This document shows positions 34,649 to 44,928 of a stretch of 53,769 bases of DNA, piece by piece. The position numbers were made by a program, and so were the translations under genes. Position 1 is the first letter of the stretch; the number at the start of each line of letters is the position of its first letter. The notes beneath the pieces were generated by a model, which saw nothing but the letters and a program-made list of their open reading frames with translations, did no database searches and was not told where the DNA came from. Origin of the DNA: Alloyangia pacifica (GTDB lineage: Bacteria > Pseudomonadota > Alphaproteobacteria > Rhodobacterales > Rhodobacteraceae); assembly GCF_900116195.1 (NCBI RefSeq), contig NZ_FOZW01000020.1, forward strand, positions 1 through 53,769, read 5' to 3'.

Positions 34649-35632
34649 ATGCTTTTCTTCATCCTGAAACGGGTCGCGCAATCGCTGATCGTCATGATCG
34701 CCGTCGCACTCATTTCATTCATCGTTTTCCGCTACGTGGGTGACCCCGTTGCCGGCATGCTGGGGCAGGACGCAAGCATCGAGGACAGTGCCGCGCTGCG
34801 CGACCGCCTCGGGCTGAACGAGCCCGTGCTTGCCCAGTTCGCCCGCTTTGTCGGCAATACGCTGCACGGCAACTTCGGCATTTCCTATCGCTTGCAGGAA
34901 CCGGTACTGCCGCTCATCCTGTCGCGACTGCCCGCCACGCTCGAACTCGCCATGCTGTCGGTCACCATCGCACTTGTCGGCGGGCTGGTGATGGGCATCC
35001 TGACCGCGCTGCGTCCGCGCAGCCCTGTCAGCATGACGATCATGACGCTGTCGCTGATCGGTGTCTCGTTGCCGACCTTCCTGATCGGTATCGGGCTGAT
35101 CCAGCTCTTCGCGGTCAAGCTGCACTGGCTTCCGTCTTTCGGGCGCGGCGAGGTGGTCGACCTCGGCTGGTGGACCACGGGGCTGCTGACCTCCTCGGGG
35201 CTCAAGTCGCTCGTGCTGCCGGCGCTGACGCTGGCGCTGTTCCAGCTGACGCTGATCATGCGCCTTGTCAGGTCCGAGATGCTCGAGGTACTGCGCCAGG
35301 ACTACATCCGCTTCGCCCGCGCGCGCGGCCTTTCCGAGCGCACCATCAATTTCCGCCACGCGCTGAAGAATACGCTGGTTCCGGTGATCACCATCACCGG
35401 TCTGCAGCTGGGGTCGATCATCGCCTTCGCGATCATCACCGAGACGGTATTTCAATGGCCCGGTGTGGGCTCGCTCTTCGTGCAGGCCGTGCAGTTCGTC
35501 GATGTGCCGATCATGTCCGCCTACATGCTTTTCATCGCGCTTGTGTTCGTCGTGATCAACCTGATCGTCGACGCGCTCTACTACCTGGTTGATCCCAGGC
35601 TTCACGCAGGGAGTCTCAAGAATGCAGGGTAA
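34649..35632 (+). CDS. dppB: ABC transporter permease, DppB type
   Basis: 327-aa inner-membrane permease with six hydrophobic segments; the first (FILKRVAQSLIVMIAVALISF) and the motif RLGLNEPVLAQFARFVGNTLHGNFG are typical of DppB/OppB. The EAA loop region reads YIRFARARGLSERTINFRHALKNTLVP. Overlaps dppC by 11 bases. Confidence 0.95.
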   Translation: MLFFILKRVAQSLIVMIAVALISFIVFRYVGDPVAGMLGQDASIEDSAALRDRLGLNEPVLAQFARFVGNTLHGNFGISYRLQEPVLPLILSRLPATLELAMLSVTIALVGGLVMGILTALRPRSPVSMTIMTLSLIGVSLPTFLIGIGLIQLFAVKLHWLPSFGRGEVVDLGWWTTGLLTSSGLKSLVLPALTLALFQLTLIMRLVRSEMLEVLRQDYIRFARARGLSERTINFRHALKNTLVPVITITGLQLGSIIAFAIITETVFQWPGVGSLFVQAVQFVDVPIMSAYMLFIALVFVVINLIVDALYYLVDPRLHAGSLKNAG

Positions 35633-36587
35633 CCAAGTCTTGCCAGGCAAGACCACGTCGGGCAGTCGCGGCCGCTCACTGCTTGCGAAAATCTCCGACT
35701 CCGATGTGGCCTATTCCTGGTGGCATTCGCCTGTGGTGGTGATCGCGACTGCCGTGCTGCTGGTCCTTGTGCTCGCCTGCCTGTTCGCGCCGCTGATCGC
35801 GCCCTACGATCCGTTCGATCCCGCGTCTCTGCAGCTGATGGACGGGTTTTCGCCGCCGATGACGACCTCGAGCTTTTCGGGCAATCATTACCTGTTGGGC
35901 ACCGATGCGCAGGGCCGCGACATTCTCTCTACCATTCTCCACGGCGGCCGCGTCTCGCTCTTCGTGGGGGCATCGGCGACGCTCTTTGCCGTCGCGCTGG
36001 GGGTCGGCATGGGCCTGCTGGCGGGCTATCGCGGCGGCTTTGCCGACGCGGTGGTCATGCGCATCGTCGATGTCCAGCTCTCCTTTCCGGCGATCCTCAT
36101 CGCGTTGCTGGTCTTCGGCGTGGCGCGCAGCGTCATCCCGCCCTCGCTTCAGGAATCGGCAGCGATCTGGGTGCTGATCTTCGCGATCGGCCTGTCCAAC
36201 TGGGCCCAATTCGCCCGGACCGTGCGCGGCGCCACCATGGTCGAGAGCCACAAGGACTATGTCGCGGCGGCGCGCATCGCGGGCAAGGGCCCGGTGAAGA
36301 TCCTGGCGACCCATATCCTGCCCAACGTGATGGGACCGGTGCTGGTGATTGCCACGATCAGCCTCGCGCTGGCGGTGATCGAGGAATCCACGCTGTCCTT
36401 CCTGGGGGTAGGGGTGCCGCCGACCCAGCCGTCGCTCGGCACGTTGATCCGCATCGGACAGCAATTCCTGTTCTCCGGCGAGTGGTGGATCCTGTTCTTC
36501 CCCGCGCTCACGCTTGTGCTGCTGGCGCTGTCGGTCAACCTGCTGGGCGACTGGCTGCGCGACGCGATCAACCCGAGGCTTCGCTGA
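35622..36587 (+). CDS. dppC: ABC transporter permease, DppC type
   Basis: 321-aa permease. The N-terminal cytoplasmic tail is followed by a first helix (VVVIATAVLLVLVLACLFAP), APYDPFDP, LLGTDAQGRDILSTILHGGR and the EAA loop YVAAARIAGKGPVKILATHILPNV, all DppC/OppC hallmarks. The start at 35622 lies inside the end of dppB; the stop overlaps the ATPase start by one base. Confidence 0.95.
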   Translation: MQGNQVLPGKTTSGSRGRSLLAKISDSDVAYSWWHSPVVVIATAVLLVLVLACLFAPLIAPYDPFDPASLQLMDGFSPPMTTSSFSGNHYLLGTDAQGRDILSTILHGGRVSLFVGASATLFAVALGVGMGLLAGYRGGFADAVVMRIVDVQLSFPAILIALLVFGVARSVIPPSLQESAAIWVLIFAIGLSNWAQFARTVRGATMVESHKDYVAAARIAGKGPVKILATHILPNVMGPVLVIATISLALAVIEESTLSFLGVGVPPTQPSLGTLIRIGQQFLFSGEWWILFFPALTLVLLALSVNLLGDWLRDAINPRLR

Positions 36588-38212
36588 TGACCCATCCAGT
36601 CCTTTCCGTCCGCAATCTGGTCGTCGATTTCCCCGACCGACGCCAAACGTTCCGCGCGCTCGACGGCGTCTCCTTCGATATCGCCGCGGGCGAGATCGTC
36701 GGAGTTGTCGGCGAGTCCGGGGCGGGCAAGTCGATGACCGGAGCCGCGATCATCCAGCTCATCCAGTCGCCCGGCCGGATCGTCTCGGGAGAAATCCTGC
36801 TCAATGGCGTCCCGATCACCGGGCTGCCCCAGGCCGAGGTCGCCGCGTTGCGCGGCAAGCGCATCGGGCTGATCACACAGGATCCGCTCACCAGCCTGAA
36901 TCCGCTGTTCACCATCGGTCAGCAGATGATCGAGACCATCCGTCGCCACCTGCCGCTGTCCGAGAGCCAGGCCCGCACCCGCGCCATCGACCTGCTGTCG
37001 GAAGCCGGGATCAGCGATGCCGAGGACCGGCTTGGCGCTTATCCGCACCAGTTCTCGGGGGGCATGCGCCAGCGCGTGGTGATCGCACTGGCGATCGCGG
37101 CGGAGCCCGAGCTGATCGTCGCGGACGAGCCGACCTCGGCGTTGGATGTGTCGGTGCAGGCGCAGATCATCGGCGTTCTCAAGGCGCTGTGCGAGCGCCG
37201 TGGGACCGCGGTGATGATGATCACACACGACATGGGTGTGGTTGCAGAGACCGCCGACCGCGTCGTGGTGATGAACAAGGGGCGGATCGTCGAGACCGGC
37301 AAGGTCGCTGACATCATCCGGCGCCCTTCCGAAAGCTACACGAGAGGCCTGATTGCCGCGATCCCCTCGGTGGCGGATGCGCGCGACCGCAAGCCGGTTG
37401 CAGCCGGTGTGGCGCCTCTGGTCGAGGTCCAGGGTCTATGCCGGGATTTCCGTCTCCCGGCCAGAACGCTGCGCCAGCGGTTCGCCGCACCGGTGTTGCG
37501 GGCGGTGGCGGATGTGACCTTCGAGATCCCCAGGGGCACGACCTTCGGACTTGTGGGGGAGTCAGGCTCCGGCAAGTCGACCTGTGCGCGCATGATCGCG
37601 GGGTTGCTGCCGCCGAGCTCCGGCGAGGTGCTGATGGAGGGTGCGCGGATCTCCGGTCGCAAGGGCATGAGCGGCGACCAGCGGCGGCGGGTGCAGATGA
37701 TCTTTCAGGATCCCTATGCAAGCCTGAACCCCCGGTGGCGTATCCGCGACATCGTCGCCGAACCGCTGCACGGCCCGAACCGCAGGGCGGGGCGCCGCGA
37801 CCTGGAGGAACAGGTGGCGGAGCTTCTGCGCAAGGTTCGGATGGAGCCCGATGCCATGTTCAAGTTTCCGCACCAGTTCTCGGGTGGGCAACGTCAGCGC
37901 ATCGCCATTGCCCGCGCGCTGTCGAGCGAGCCCGAGTTCATCATCTGCGACGAGCCGACCTCGGCGCTGGATGTGTCCGTGCAGGCGCAGGTTCTGGATC
38001 TGATGGCGAGCCTGCAGGAGGAACTGGGGCTGACCTATCTGCTGATCAGCCACGATCTTGCGGTGGTGCGCCGGATGTCCGACTTCATCGGCGTGATGCA
38101 GCGGGGCCGTCTGGTTGAGAAGGGCGATACGGATCAGGTGTTCGACGCACCGCAAGATCCCTATACGCGCATGCTGCTGGACTCCATTCTCGACATCTCA
38201 AAGGTTGCGTGA
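36587..38212 (+). CDS. Dpp-type ABC ATPase, two domains fused (DppD-DppF)
   Basis: 541 aa holding two complete nucleotide-binding domains. Domain 1 (about 1-260): Walker [10 protein letters not shown], signature FSGGMRQR, Walker [14 protein letters not shown]. Domain 2 (about 275-541): Walker [10 protein letters not shown], signature FSGGQRQR, Walker [15 protein letters not shown]-loops and H-loops ([16 protein letters not shown]) are intact in both. Most Dpp systems have two genes; such tandem fusions (as in GsiA-like proteins) are known. It energises the importer for the CocE module. Confidence 0.95.
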   Translation: MTHPVLSVRNLVVDFPDRRQTFRALDGVSFDIAAGEIVGVVGESGAGKSMTGAAIIQLIQSPGRIVSGEILLNGVPITGLPQAEVAALRGKRIGLITQDPLTSLNPLFTIGQQMIETIRRHLPLSESQARTRAIDLLSEAGISDAEDRLGAYPHQFSGGMRQRVVIALAIAAEPELIVADEPTSALDVSVQAQIIGVLKALCERRGTAVMMITHDMGVVAETADRVVVMNKGRIVETGKVADIIRRPSESYTRGLIAAIPSVADARDRKPVAAGVAPLVEVQGLCRDFRLPARTLRQRFAAPVLRAVADVTFEIPRGTTFGLVGESGSGKSTCARMIAGLLPPSSGEVLMEGARISGRKGMSGDQRRRVQMIFQDPYASLNPRWRIRDIVAEPLHGPNRRAGRRDLEEQVAELLRKVRMEPDAMFKFPHQFSGGQRQRIAIARALSSEPEFIICDEPTSALDVSVQAQVLDLMASLQEELGLTYLLISHDLAVVRRMSDFIGVMQRGRLVEKGDTDQVFDAPQDPYTRMLLDSILDISKVA

Positions 38213-38591
38213 GCACGGGCGACGCTCCCTTGCTTCGATGAGCAACTCGGCGCGGCGCTCACGCCTTTGGCTGGCGCCGTGACGGGGTCAGCCAAAAGCG
38301 CGTCCGGTGAGGCGCAAAGTTCCGCAATCGGAGCATGGAACTGTACCTGGTCCGTGGATTCTGCTCACGCTTCAAGTCGGCCGTAGCGCCGAGCAGGGCG
38401 ACGGATGGCGGCATCAGGTGGTGCACGGCGAGCCGGCCGCCTGGTCTCGCACCATCAGAGACCGAGGGCGGTTGGGGGTCTTTCAGCTGCCCTGGGTCAG
38501 GACTGACTGCGACGCCATAGCAAGCGTTCGCCGTCTCGCGAGGCCATCCTGTCACGCCTCGCGAGAGGTCTTTTCTACGTCGGCAGTACGG
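38213..38591. other. 379-bp gap between convergent operons
   Basis: No credible gene; a minus-strand frame at 38259-38555 has no recognisable domain. The clear feature is a terminator at 38534-38566. Confidence 0.5.
38534..38566 (+). terminator. Intrinsic terminator-like hairpin
   Basis: Perfect 11-bp stem TCTCGCGAGGC/GCCTCGCGAGA with an 11-base loop, then ggtcttttc on plus. Likely ends Dpp-operon transcripts against the oncoming HyuB operon. Confidence 0.65.
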
Positions 38592-40226
38592 TCAGCGGCG
38601 ATACCTCTGGCGGGCAACGCCTTCGCTCAGAAAGCCGCGTGCAATGTCCTCGGAAATCGCGTCCGGAGTACGGCGGGCAGGGTCCCCATAGCCGCCCCCC
38701 CCAGCTTCCTTCAGGGTAAGTATGCCATCCGGTGCCAGAGTGTTCATGCCCTGACCGCTGAGCCTCAGATCGTCGATCCAGTGCTCGCGAGGTGCCCCGT
38801 CGCCGCCCCCGAACAGCCCTTTCGCCGGGAAGAGTGTGCGGTTTGCCATGGAAAAAACTCGCATGTCATGGCCGCTGTCGTTGCGCATTCGGATGACCTG
38901 CCCGGCGCCACCGGCGAATTCGCCCGCGCCACCGGAATCTGTGCGAAGTTCCTTGCATAGCACCGTAAGACCGCTGCCGGCCTCGAAGGTCTCGATCGGG
39001 GTCCGGCCGATGTTGGTCGATCCCGGCAGAGCCGGATGACCGTCCAGACCCTGAGAGCCTCCAAAGCCGCCCGTGCAGGCATAGCTCGCAGACATCGCAG
39101 TGCCGTCCGGCTGTTGGCCCTGGAACGTGAGCACATCTACCAGTCCCGCCTCTGCGCTCACGCCGTCGGGAAGGATCTCGGCAAGGGTGTTGAGAATGAG
39201 CGGGAAAACAAAATGCCCGATAGTGTGACGCCCCGCAGATGGCGAGGGTGGGAGGGCGTTGAGGATCGAGCCACTGGGCGCGCGTATGGTGATCGCCAGC
39301 ATCGCGCCTTCGTTGTTGGGGATCGTCGGCGTGGTCAGGCACTTGATGGCGTAGAGAGCCATCGCGCGGGTGTAGGAAAAGGGGACGTTGATGCCGGCCC
39401 GAACGCAGGGGCCGGTGCCTTCGAAATCGATGTCGAGTGTGTCGCCGGACTTGGTGATGGCACAATGAAGTGTGCGGACCTCGTCGAGCGCCTCGACGTT
39501 CACGCTGCCGCGGTAGGTGCCGTCGGGCATGGCCTCGAGCGCCTGGCGTACCGCCCTATCCGAATTGTGCAGGATGGCGTCTGCCAGCGGCTGCAGGCAC
39601 CCCAGGCGATACTCGGCCATGAAATCCACGACCTGCCGGGCGACGATCTCTGTGCAGGACACATTTGCAAAGATGTCACCGATCACTTGTTCCGGCACCC
39701 TTACGTTCATGCGGAAGAGATCGACAAGGTTCTGATCGACAACCCCGGCACTCAGCAGTTTCCAGATCGGGAGCCGCAGCCCTTCATGGAAAATCTCGGT
39801 GGCGGAGACCGAAAAACCCATTCCGCCGATGTCGGGCAGGTGGGTGATGCTCATGGCGTAGCCGACGAGAGTCCCCTCGCGGTAGATCGGGCGCATCACC
39901 GCGATGTCGAACATATGCCCGGTGCCGATCACCGGGTCGTTCGAGATCACGACGTCGCCGGGGACGAGGGTCTCTGGGGAGAATTTCTCCAACATGTGCG
40001 ACAGCGTCACCGGAGCCGTGCCGATGAAGACGGGGATGCACTTGGCACTTTGGGCGATCATCCGGCCTTTCGCGTCGAAGATTAGGACGGTGAGGTCATA
40101 GCCATCGCGCACGAGGGTCGAGAAGGAGGAGCGGATCAACGCTGCCGAGCCTTCGTCGGTGATCGAAATCAGCCGGTCCCACATGATCGAGAGGTCGACG
40201 GCGTCAAGGGGCGGTTGCGTGTCCAT
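38592..40226 (-). CDS. hyuB: Hydantoinase/oxoprolinase B-type subunit, second copy
   Basis: 544 aa, same family as the protein at 22146 but clearly divergent. Family marks: SFSTLVRDGYDLTVLIFDAKG, VISNDPVIGTGHMFDIAVM, LTFQGQQPDGTAMSASYACT and C-terminal EAGGGGYGDPARRTPD. It is last in an operon starting with a Liv-type binding protein. Its ATG overlaps the hyuA stop by one base (TGATG). Function: with HyuA, ATP-dependent opening of a cyclic amide or carboxylation of a ketone; substrate unknown. Confidence 0.92.
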   Translation of the reverse strand: MDTQPPLDAVDLSIMWDRLISITDEGSAALIRSSFSTLVRDGYDLTVLIFDAKGRMIAQSAKCIPVFIGTAPVTLSHMLEKFSPETLVPGDVVISNDPVIGTGHMFDIAVMRPIYREGTLVGYAMSITHLPDIGGMGFSVSATEIFHEGLRLPIWKLLSAGVVDQNLVDLFRMNVRVPEQVIGDIFANVSCTEIVARQVVDFMAEYRLGCLQPLADAILHNSDRAVRQALEAMPDGTYRGSVNVEALDEVRTLHCAITKSGDTLDIDFEGTGPCVRAGINVPFSYTRAMALYAIKCLTTPTIPNNEGAMLAITIRAPSGSILNALPPSPSAGRHTIGHFVFPLILNTLAEILPDGVSAEAGLVDVLTFQGQQPDGTAMSASYACTGGFGGSQGLDGHPALPGSTNIGRTPIETFEAGSGLTVLCKELRTDSGGAGEFAGGAGQVIRMRNDSGHDMRVFSMANRTLFPAKGLFGGGDGAPREHWIDDLRLSGQGMNTLAPDGILTLKEAGGGGYGDPARRTPDAISEDIARGFLSEGVARQRYRR

Positions 40227-42319
40227 CAGGCGACCTCGCGCTGTGTGTTGATCTCGGCAACGAGGTTGCCAAACGTGTCGATTAGCCCGCGGTCGCCCTT
40301 GTCGAGCAGGCAGGTGCTTTCGCGCTCTTCCACCAGGCAGGGGCCTTCGATGACCTGTCCGGGTCGCAGGAGGTATCGATCATAGACCGGGCAGGCGGTG
40401 AGACCGCCAGCCGCCGGGAAGTAGGCCTGGCGCGTGCCTTTCTGCGCCGTGCCCGTCTCTGGCCGGTCGGCGGGAAGAAGCGGCATGAATTCGGGCTTGG
40501 GTGCACGCGCCTCGACTTTGAGGCCGGTGATCTCCAGCGGCTGATCGAGGGTCGTGTGGAACACATCCTTGTAAGCGGTCGCGAACACCGCTGGCAGCAT
40601 GGCAAGCGAGGTCTCCGTCGAGACACCCTGCGGCAGCCGCACCTCGATGTCATAGCCTTGGCCCAGGTACCGCATGTCGAGGCGGACATCGGTCGCGATA
40701 TCTGACCTGTCTAGGTCGTCGCCGGCAAGGTGAGAGAACACCTCTGAGCGCAGGCTTGTGAGCAGCGCCTCGAGTTCCCCGGCGCTGAGGCTATCGAGAC
40801 GCTGAGAATGCGCCCGGACCACCTCGAAAGACCGCGCGCCGACCAGCATCCCGAAGGCAGACATTACCCCGGCGCCGGCCGGGTAGATCACGCGGGGAAC
40901 GTTGAGCTTGCGGGCGATCCGGGCGGCGTGAACCGGGCCGCCGCCGCCACTGGCCACCATGCTGGAGCGGCGATAGTCGAAGCCGCGCTCGGTCGCATGC
41001 ATGCGGAACGCCCGGCTAATATCCTCGTTGGCGATGTCGTGGATGCCCCAGGCCGCGCGCATCAGGTCCATATCGAGCGGCTGGGCTACAGTGCGACCGA
41101 TGGATCGGCTGGCGGCATCCGTATCAAGTGGCATCTTGCCGCCAAGGAAGAAGTCCGCGTCGAGGTAGCCCAGAATCAGGTTGGCATCAGTGAGAGCTGG
41201 TGCCGCGCCGCCCCGGCCATAGCAGGCTGGCCCTGGCACGGAACTCGCACTACGCGGGCCGACACGGATCAGGCCGAGGCTGTCGACCGCGACGATGCTT
41301 CCGCCCCCCGAGCCGATTTCAGCCATGTCGATCACCGGGATCTGGAGAGTGAGGCCACTGCCCGACTTGTGCTTGTAGGCATGCGCGGCCTCGAAGCTGT
41401 ATTTCTTGCTCGGCTCGCCATTGCGCACCAAAGCTCCCTTGGCGGTGGTGCCGCCAAGGTCGAAGGCGATCACGCTGGACATATCGAGGACCTCCGAGAG
41501 GCGGGCCGCCATGAGGACACCAGCGGCCGGACCGGACTCCAGCAGGCGGACGGGATAGCGGCGCGCCATCGCCGGTGTCATCAGGCCACCGCCCGAGGCG
41601 ATGATGGAAAGTGCACCGGCGTAGCCGATCCCGGCCAGACCTTCCTCGAGGCGCCGAAGGTAACGGTCCACCATAGGCTGCGAGTAAGCGTTGGCGCAGG
41701 CCGTGGTCCAGCGCTCGTACTCCAGCGGACGGGCAAATACGTCGGCGGAGGTCGAGACGTAGAGCTCGGGGTACATCTCTTTCGCGATGGCGGCGGCGCG
41801 GTTCTCATGCGTCGGGTTGCGGTAGGAATGGAGGAAGCAGATGGCAAGTGAGGCAATACCCCGGCCCTCGACCAGCCCCTTCAGCGAAGCTCTCAGGCCG
41901 TCTTCGTCGAGCGCGACAAGAACCTCGCCCCGATGATTGAGACGCTCGGTCACCTCGGCACGCTCCGAGCGAGCGACCAGCGGTTCCGCGAACCTGAGGT
42001 GAAGATCATAGAGGTCGTATCGTTGCTCCTGTCCGATATCGAAGGTGTCGCGGAACCCCTCGGTCACCAGCATTCCAGTCGGCTGGCCTCGCCGCTCGAT
42101 CAGCGCGTTGGTGATCAACGTCGTACCATGGATGATCTCGCCGATATCATCGACCGTGACACCATTTTCGCTGCAGATGGCCGACACTCCCTCGATCACT
42201 GCGCGTTCGGGAGCTTCCGGGGTCGTCAGTCGCTTGTGAACCGCGGTCCAGCGGCGGGCCTGGTCGGCCAATGCAAAGTCGGTGAAAGTACCACCGATAT
42301 CGATGCCTAATCGAAGCAT
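40226..42319 (-). CDS. hyuA: Hydantoinase/oxoprolinase A-type subunit, second copy
   Basis: 697 aa. ATP-site motifs are IDIGGTFTDFAL at residues 5-16 and DLGGTTAKGALV near 289. HGTTLITNALIERRG is also characteristic. Start 42319 puts the first motif at the standard position; the open frame to 42379 upstream is not homologous. It is linked to the Liv importer genes on the same strand across a 274-bp spacer, so the ligand taken up is probably its substrate or precursor. Confidence 0.93.
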   Translation of the reverse strand: MLRLGIDIGGTFTDFALADQARRWTAVHKRLTTPEAPERAVIEGVSAICSENGVTVDDIGEIIHGTTLITNALIERRGQPTGMLVTEGFRDTFDIGQEQRYDLYDLHLRFAEPLVARSERAEVTERLNHRGEVLVALDEDGLRASLKGLVEGRGIASLAICFLHSYRNPTHENRAAAIAKEMYPELYVSTSADVFARPLEYERWTTACANAYSQPMVDRYLRRLEEGLAGIGYAGALSIIASGGGLMTPAMARRYPVRLLESGPAAGVLMAARLSEVLDMSSVIAFDLGGTTAKGALVRNGEPSKKYSFEAAHAYKHKSGSGLTLQIPVIDMAEIGSGGGSIVAVDSLGLIRVGPRSASSVPGPACYGRGGAAPALTDANLILGYLDADFFLGGKMPLDTDAASRSIGRTVAQPLDMDLMRAAWGIHDIANEDISRAFRMHATERGFDYRRSSMVASGGGGPVHAARIARKLNVPRVIYPAGAGVMSAFGMLVGARSFEVVRAHSQRLDSLSAGELEALLTSLRSEVFSHLAGDDLDRSDIATDVRLDMRYLGQGYDIEVRLPQGVSTETSLAMLPAVFATAYKDVFHTTLDQPLEITGLKVEARAPKPEFMPLLPADRPETGTAQKGTRQAYFPAAGGLTACPVYDRYLLRPGQVIEGPCLVEERESTCLLDKGDRGLIDTFGNLVAEINTQREVA

Positions 42320-42593
42320 TTCATCATCTCGTTCTTGTTTCCCCGGAGGCCAGCGGCAGGCGCGTGTGACGCTCTCCACGGGGCCCGAGGTTCTGGTTTC
42401 AGCGCGGCAGGGCGTGGCGACATGGCGCCGGGAAATCTTGTCGGCGCATCACGCGACGCGTATGGCGCCCGGTGTTTCGCGACGCTGGAAGGCGGCAGGC
42501 GAAATGATCGCCTTGTCCGGCGACCTGAGAATTCAGGTCACCGGTTGGATCGCCGGTCGGCGGCCATCTTCGCGTCGCCTTGGGCTGCAAGCG
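42320..42593 (-). other. Spacer between livF and hyuA with an 18-bp dyad at 42522-42539
   Basis: GACCTGA-gaat-TCAGGTC forms a perfect 7-bp dyad 55 bases after the livF stop. No T-run, so it could be an operator or an mRNA hairpin separating importer and enzyme expression. No coding sequence is recognised in the spacer. Confidence 0.4.
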
Positions 42594-43298
42594 TCACTCA
42601 TGGACGCCGAGGTAGAGCTCTTCCATTTCGGGATCCGCAAGCAATTGCTCGGCGGGGCCGACCATCGCCACCTTGCCCGAATCCAAAATGTAGCCTCGGT
42701 GGCTGATCTTCAGACTCTGCCGCGCCCGCTGTTCGATCATCAGGACGGCGACATCCATCGACAGGAGTTGCTTCACCTGTTCGAACACCTGCGTGCTGAG
42801 GGCGGGAGAGAGCGCAGCGGTGGGTTCGTCGAGCACGATGAGCTTGGGTTGAGACATCAGTGCCCGCGCAAAGGCGAGTTGCTGACGCTCGCCCCCTGAG
42901 AGAGCCCTTGCCTGAGTTCGCTTGCGCCGGCCAAGGGCCGGGAACATGCTGAACATCTCGTCCATGCGCGACTTCGCGTTCTGGCCCCGTCCCATGATGC
43001 TGAGGTTTTCCGAGACGGACAGGCTTGGGAAAACGTTGGCCACCTGTGGAACGTAGCTGATACCCAGCGAGCGTCGGTCCTCTGCCGACCGGCTCAGCAG
43101 GTCTTGTCCGGCAAACGTCATCTGGCCAGAGGTCCGGGGTGCAAGGCCCATGACACCCTTGACCAGTGTCGATTTTCCGGCGCCGTTTGTGCCGGCGATG
43201 GTGACGATTTCGTTCTCCTCGACATGAAGGTCGATGCCGCGAACGATATCCACTTCTCCATAGCCGACGCGGAGCTCCTTGAGTTCGAGCAATCTCAT
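42594..43298 (-). CDS. livF: Branched-chain-type ABC transporter ATPase (LivF)
   Basis: 234 aa. Walker A GTNGAGKST, signature LSGGERQQ, Walker B LIVLDEPTAALSP. Shorter LivF-type ATPase without the long LivG insertion; LELKELRVGYGEVDIVRGI is a typical beginning. Overlaps livG by ATGA. Part of SBP-livH-livM-livG-livF-hyuA-hyuB. Confidence 0.95.
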   Translation of the reverse strand: MRLLELKELRVGYGEVDIVRGIDLHVEENEIVTIAGTNGAGKSTLVKGVMGLAPRTSGQMTFAGQDLLSRSAEDRRSLGISYVPQVANVFPSLSVSENLSIMGRGQNAKSRMDEMFSMFPALGRRKRTQARALSGGERQQLAFARALMSQPKLIVLDEPTAALSPALSTQVFEQVKQLLSMDVAVLMIEQRARQSLKISHRGYILDSGKVAMVGPAEQLLADPEMEELYLGVHE

Positions 43299-44053
43299 GC
43301 GCTTTCCCCCAGATAAGCGAGCCGGACGGTCTTGTCCGCCAGCACGGTCGACGGCGCACCGTCCCCGATGATCTTGCCACGATCCAAGACCACCATCCGG
43401 TCGCACAGTCGTGCCAGCGCACCGATGTTGTGCTCGATGATCAAGAAGCCGATGCCCCGGTCGCGCAGTTCCGATATCCTTGCACCGATTTCTTCGATCA
43501 GGACCGGGTTGACCCCCGCGAAGGGCTCATCCAGCAGGATGAATACCGGATCGAGCATGAGCGCGCGTCCCAACTCCAGAAGTTTCTTCTGGCCGCCCGA
43601 GAGAACCTTGGAATGGCTCTCCCTGACATGCTGCAGCTTGAGAAACTCGAGTATTTCCTCGGCTTTCGCGGCAATATTGCGTTCGGTGGCGGCGACCCTG
43701 CCTGGCGTCAGGAAATTACGCCATATCGTATCGCCCGGTTGCTCCCTTGCTGCGACAAGCAGATTTTCGAACACCGTCAGGTGCGAAAATGGGCGCGGGA
43801 CCTGGAATGTCCAGCCAAGTCCCTGACGCACCCGGACATGAGATTTCATGCGGGTGATATCGTTTCCATTGAGCACTACCGTCCCGCCGGCCGGTCTTTG
43901 TAGGCCGTTTATCAGGCTGAACAGAGTGGTCTTACCTGCGCCGTTCGGTCCGATCATCCCGGTGATGTCACCCACATCGATTTCAAGGCTGACATCTTGG
44001 ATGACCTGCAGGCCACCGTAGTGCTGGGATAGGTTTTCTAATCTGAGTGTCAT
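43295..44053 (-). CDS. livG: Branched-chain-type ABC transporter ATPase (LivG)
   Basis: 252 aa. Walker A GPNGAGKTT, LivG-type GLGWTFQVPRPFSHLTVFENLLVAA, signature LSGGQKKLLELGRALM, Walker B FILLDEPFAGVNP and H-loop IIEHNIGAL. Start 44053 overlaps the livM stop by ATGA. Couples ATP hydrolysis to LivH/LivM. Confidence 0.95.
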   Translation of the reverse strand: MTLRLENLSQHYGGLQVIQDVSLEIDVGDITGMIGPNGAGKTTLFSLINGLQRPAGGTVVLNGNDITRMKSHVRVRQGLGWTFQVPRPFSHLTVFENLLVAAREQPGDTIWRNFLTPGRVAATERNIAAKAEEILEFLKLQHVRESHSKVLSGGQKKLLELGRALMLDPVFILLDEPFAGVNPVLIEEIGARISELRDRGIGFLIIEHNIGALARLCDRMVVLDRGKIIGDGAPSTVLADKTVRLAYLGESA

Positions 44054-44928
44054 TTTGAGGTGAAATCTCCCATGATGCCCTGCGGACGACGCGATGCGAG
44101 AACCATGAGCGCAAATCCGATTGCTCCGATGCGGACGCTTGCCATCTCCACCTCGGAAATGAAGGGCAGGACATCGCGCAAGAAGCGAGAGCCTTCCAGA
44201 AAGAGAGTCAGGACGATGGTGCCGATCAAGGCTCCACTGAGACGGCCCGCTCCGCCCAGAATGACGGCAATCCAGACATAGAAGGTGGTCAGCGGGAGGA
44301 ACTGATCGGGGCTGATGTATCCGAAGTAATGCGCGTAGAGCGCGCCAGCGACACCCATGACGAAACCGCCGAGTCCGAAGACCCGCAGTTTGTAGGAAAC
44401 CGCGCTTTTCGAGATCGACGCAAAGGCTGCCTCGTCGTCCCGCATGGCGCGTATCGAGCGCCCAAACGGACTGCGGACCAAGAGGTGGGTCGCCAGGGCC
44501 ACGAGGACGTTCACGGCGATAATCAGGACCACCGCGTTCACACCGGGCGACCATAGCAACGGGATGCCCGGTATGCCGCTGACACCCCTGGGGCCGTTGG
44601 TGATCTGCTCTTCGCCGATGACGAGGATGCGTACGATTTCGCTGAAACTGAGCGTCACGATCGCAAGATAGTCGGTACGAAGTCTTAGGACGATACGCGC
44701 AAGCCCAAAGCTCATCAGAGCCGCCAGCAGGCCGGCGATAAGCATCGCACCATAGACCGGAAAATTGCCGTTCGCCGTCAGGAGGGCGGAGGCGTAGGAG
44801 CCGATCGCGAAGAACCCTACAATGCCGAAGTTCGGAAGTCCGGCGAAGCCGAACTGCAGGTTGAGCGCTTGCGCCAGGAGCAGGTATATCCCGCCGATGG
44901 ACAGGAGGGTAATGACATAGTGGATCAT
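44050..44928 (-). CDS. livM: Branched-chain-type ABC transporter permease (LivM)
   Basis: 292-aa membrane protein with about eight to nine hydrophobic helices. The LivM signature LNLQFGFAGLPNFGIVGFFAIG near residue 23 and RAMRDDEAAFASI (cytoplasmic coupling loop) are clear. ATG 44928 overlaps the livH stop by one base. Confidence 0.94.
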   Translation of the reverse strand: MIHYVITLLSIGGIYLLLAQALNLQFGFAGLPNFGIVGFFAIGSYASALLTANGNFPVYGAMLIAGLLAALMSFGLARIVLRLRTDYLAIVTLSFSEIVRILVIGEEQITNGPRGVSGIPGIPLLWSPGVNAVVLIIAVNVLVALATHLLVRSPFGRSIRAMRDDEAAFASISKSAVSYKLRVFGLGGFVMGVAGALYAHYFGYISPDQFLPLTTFYVWIAVILGGAGRLSGALIGTIVLTLFLEGSRFLRDVLPFISEVEMASVRIGAIGFALMVLASRRPQGIMGDFTSK

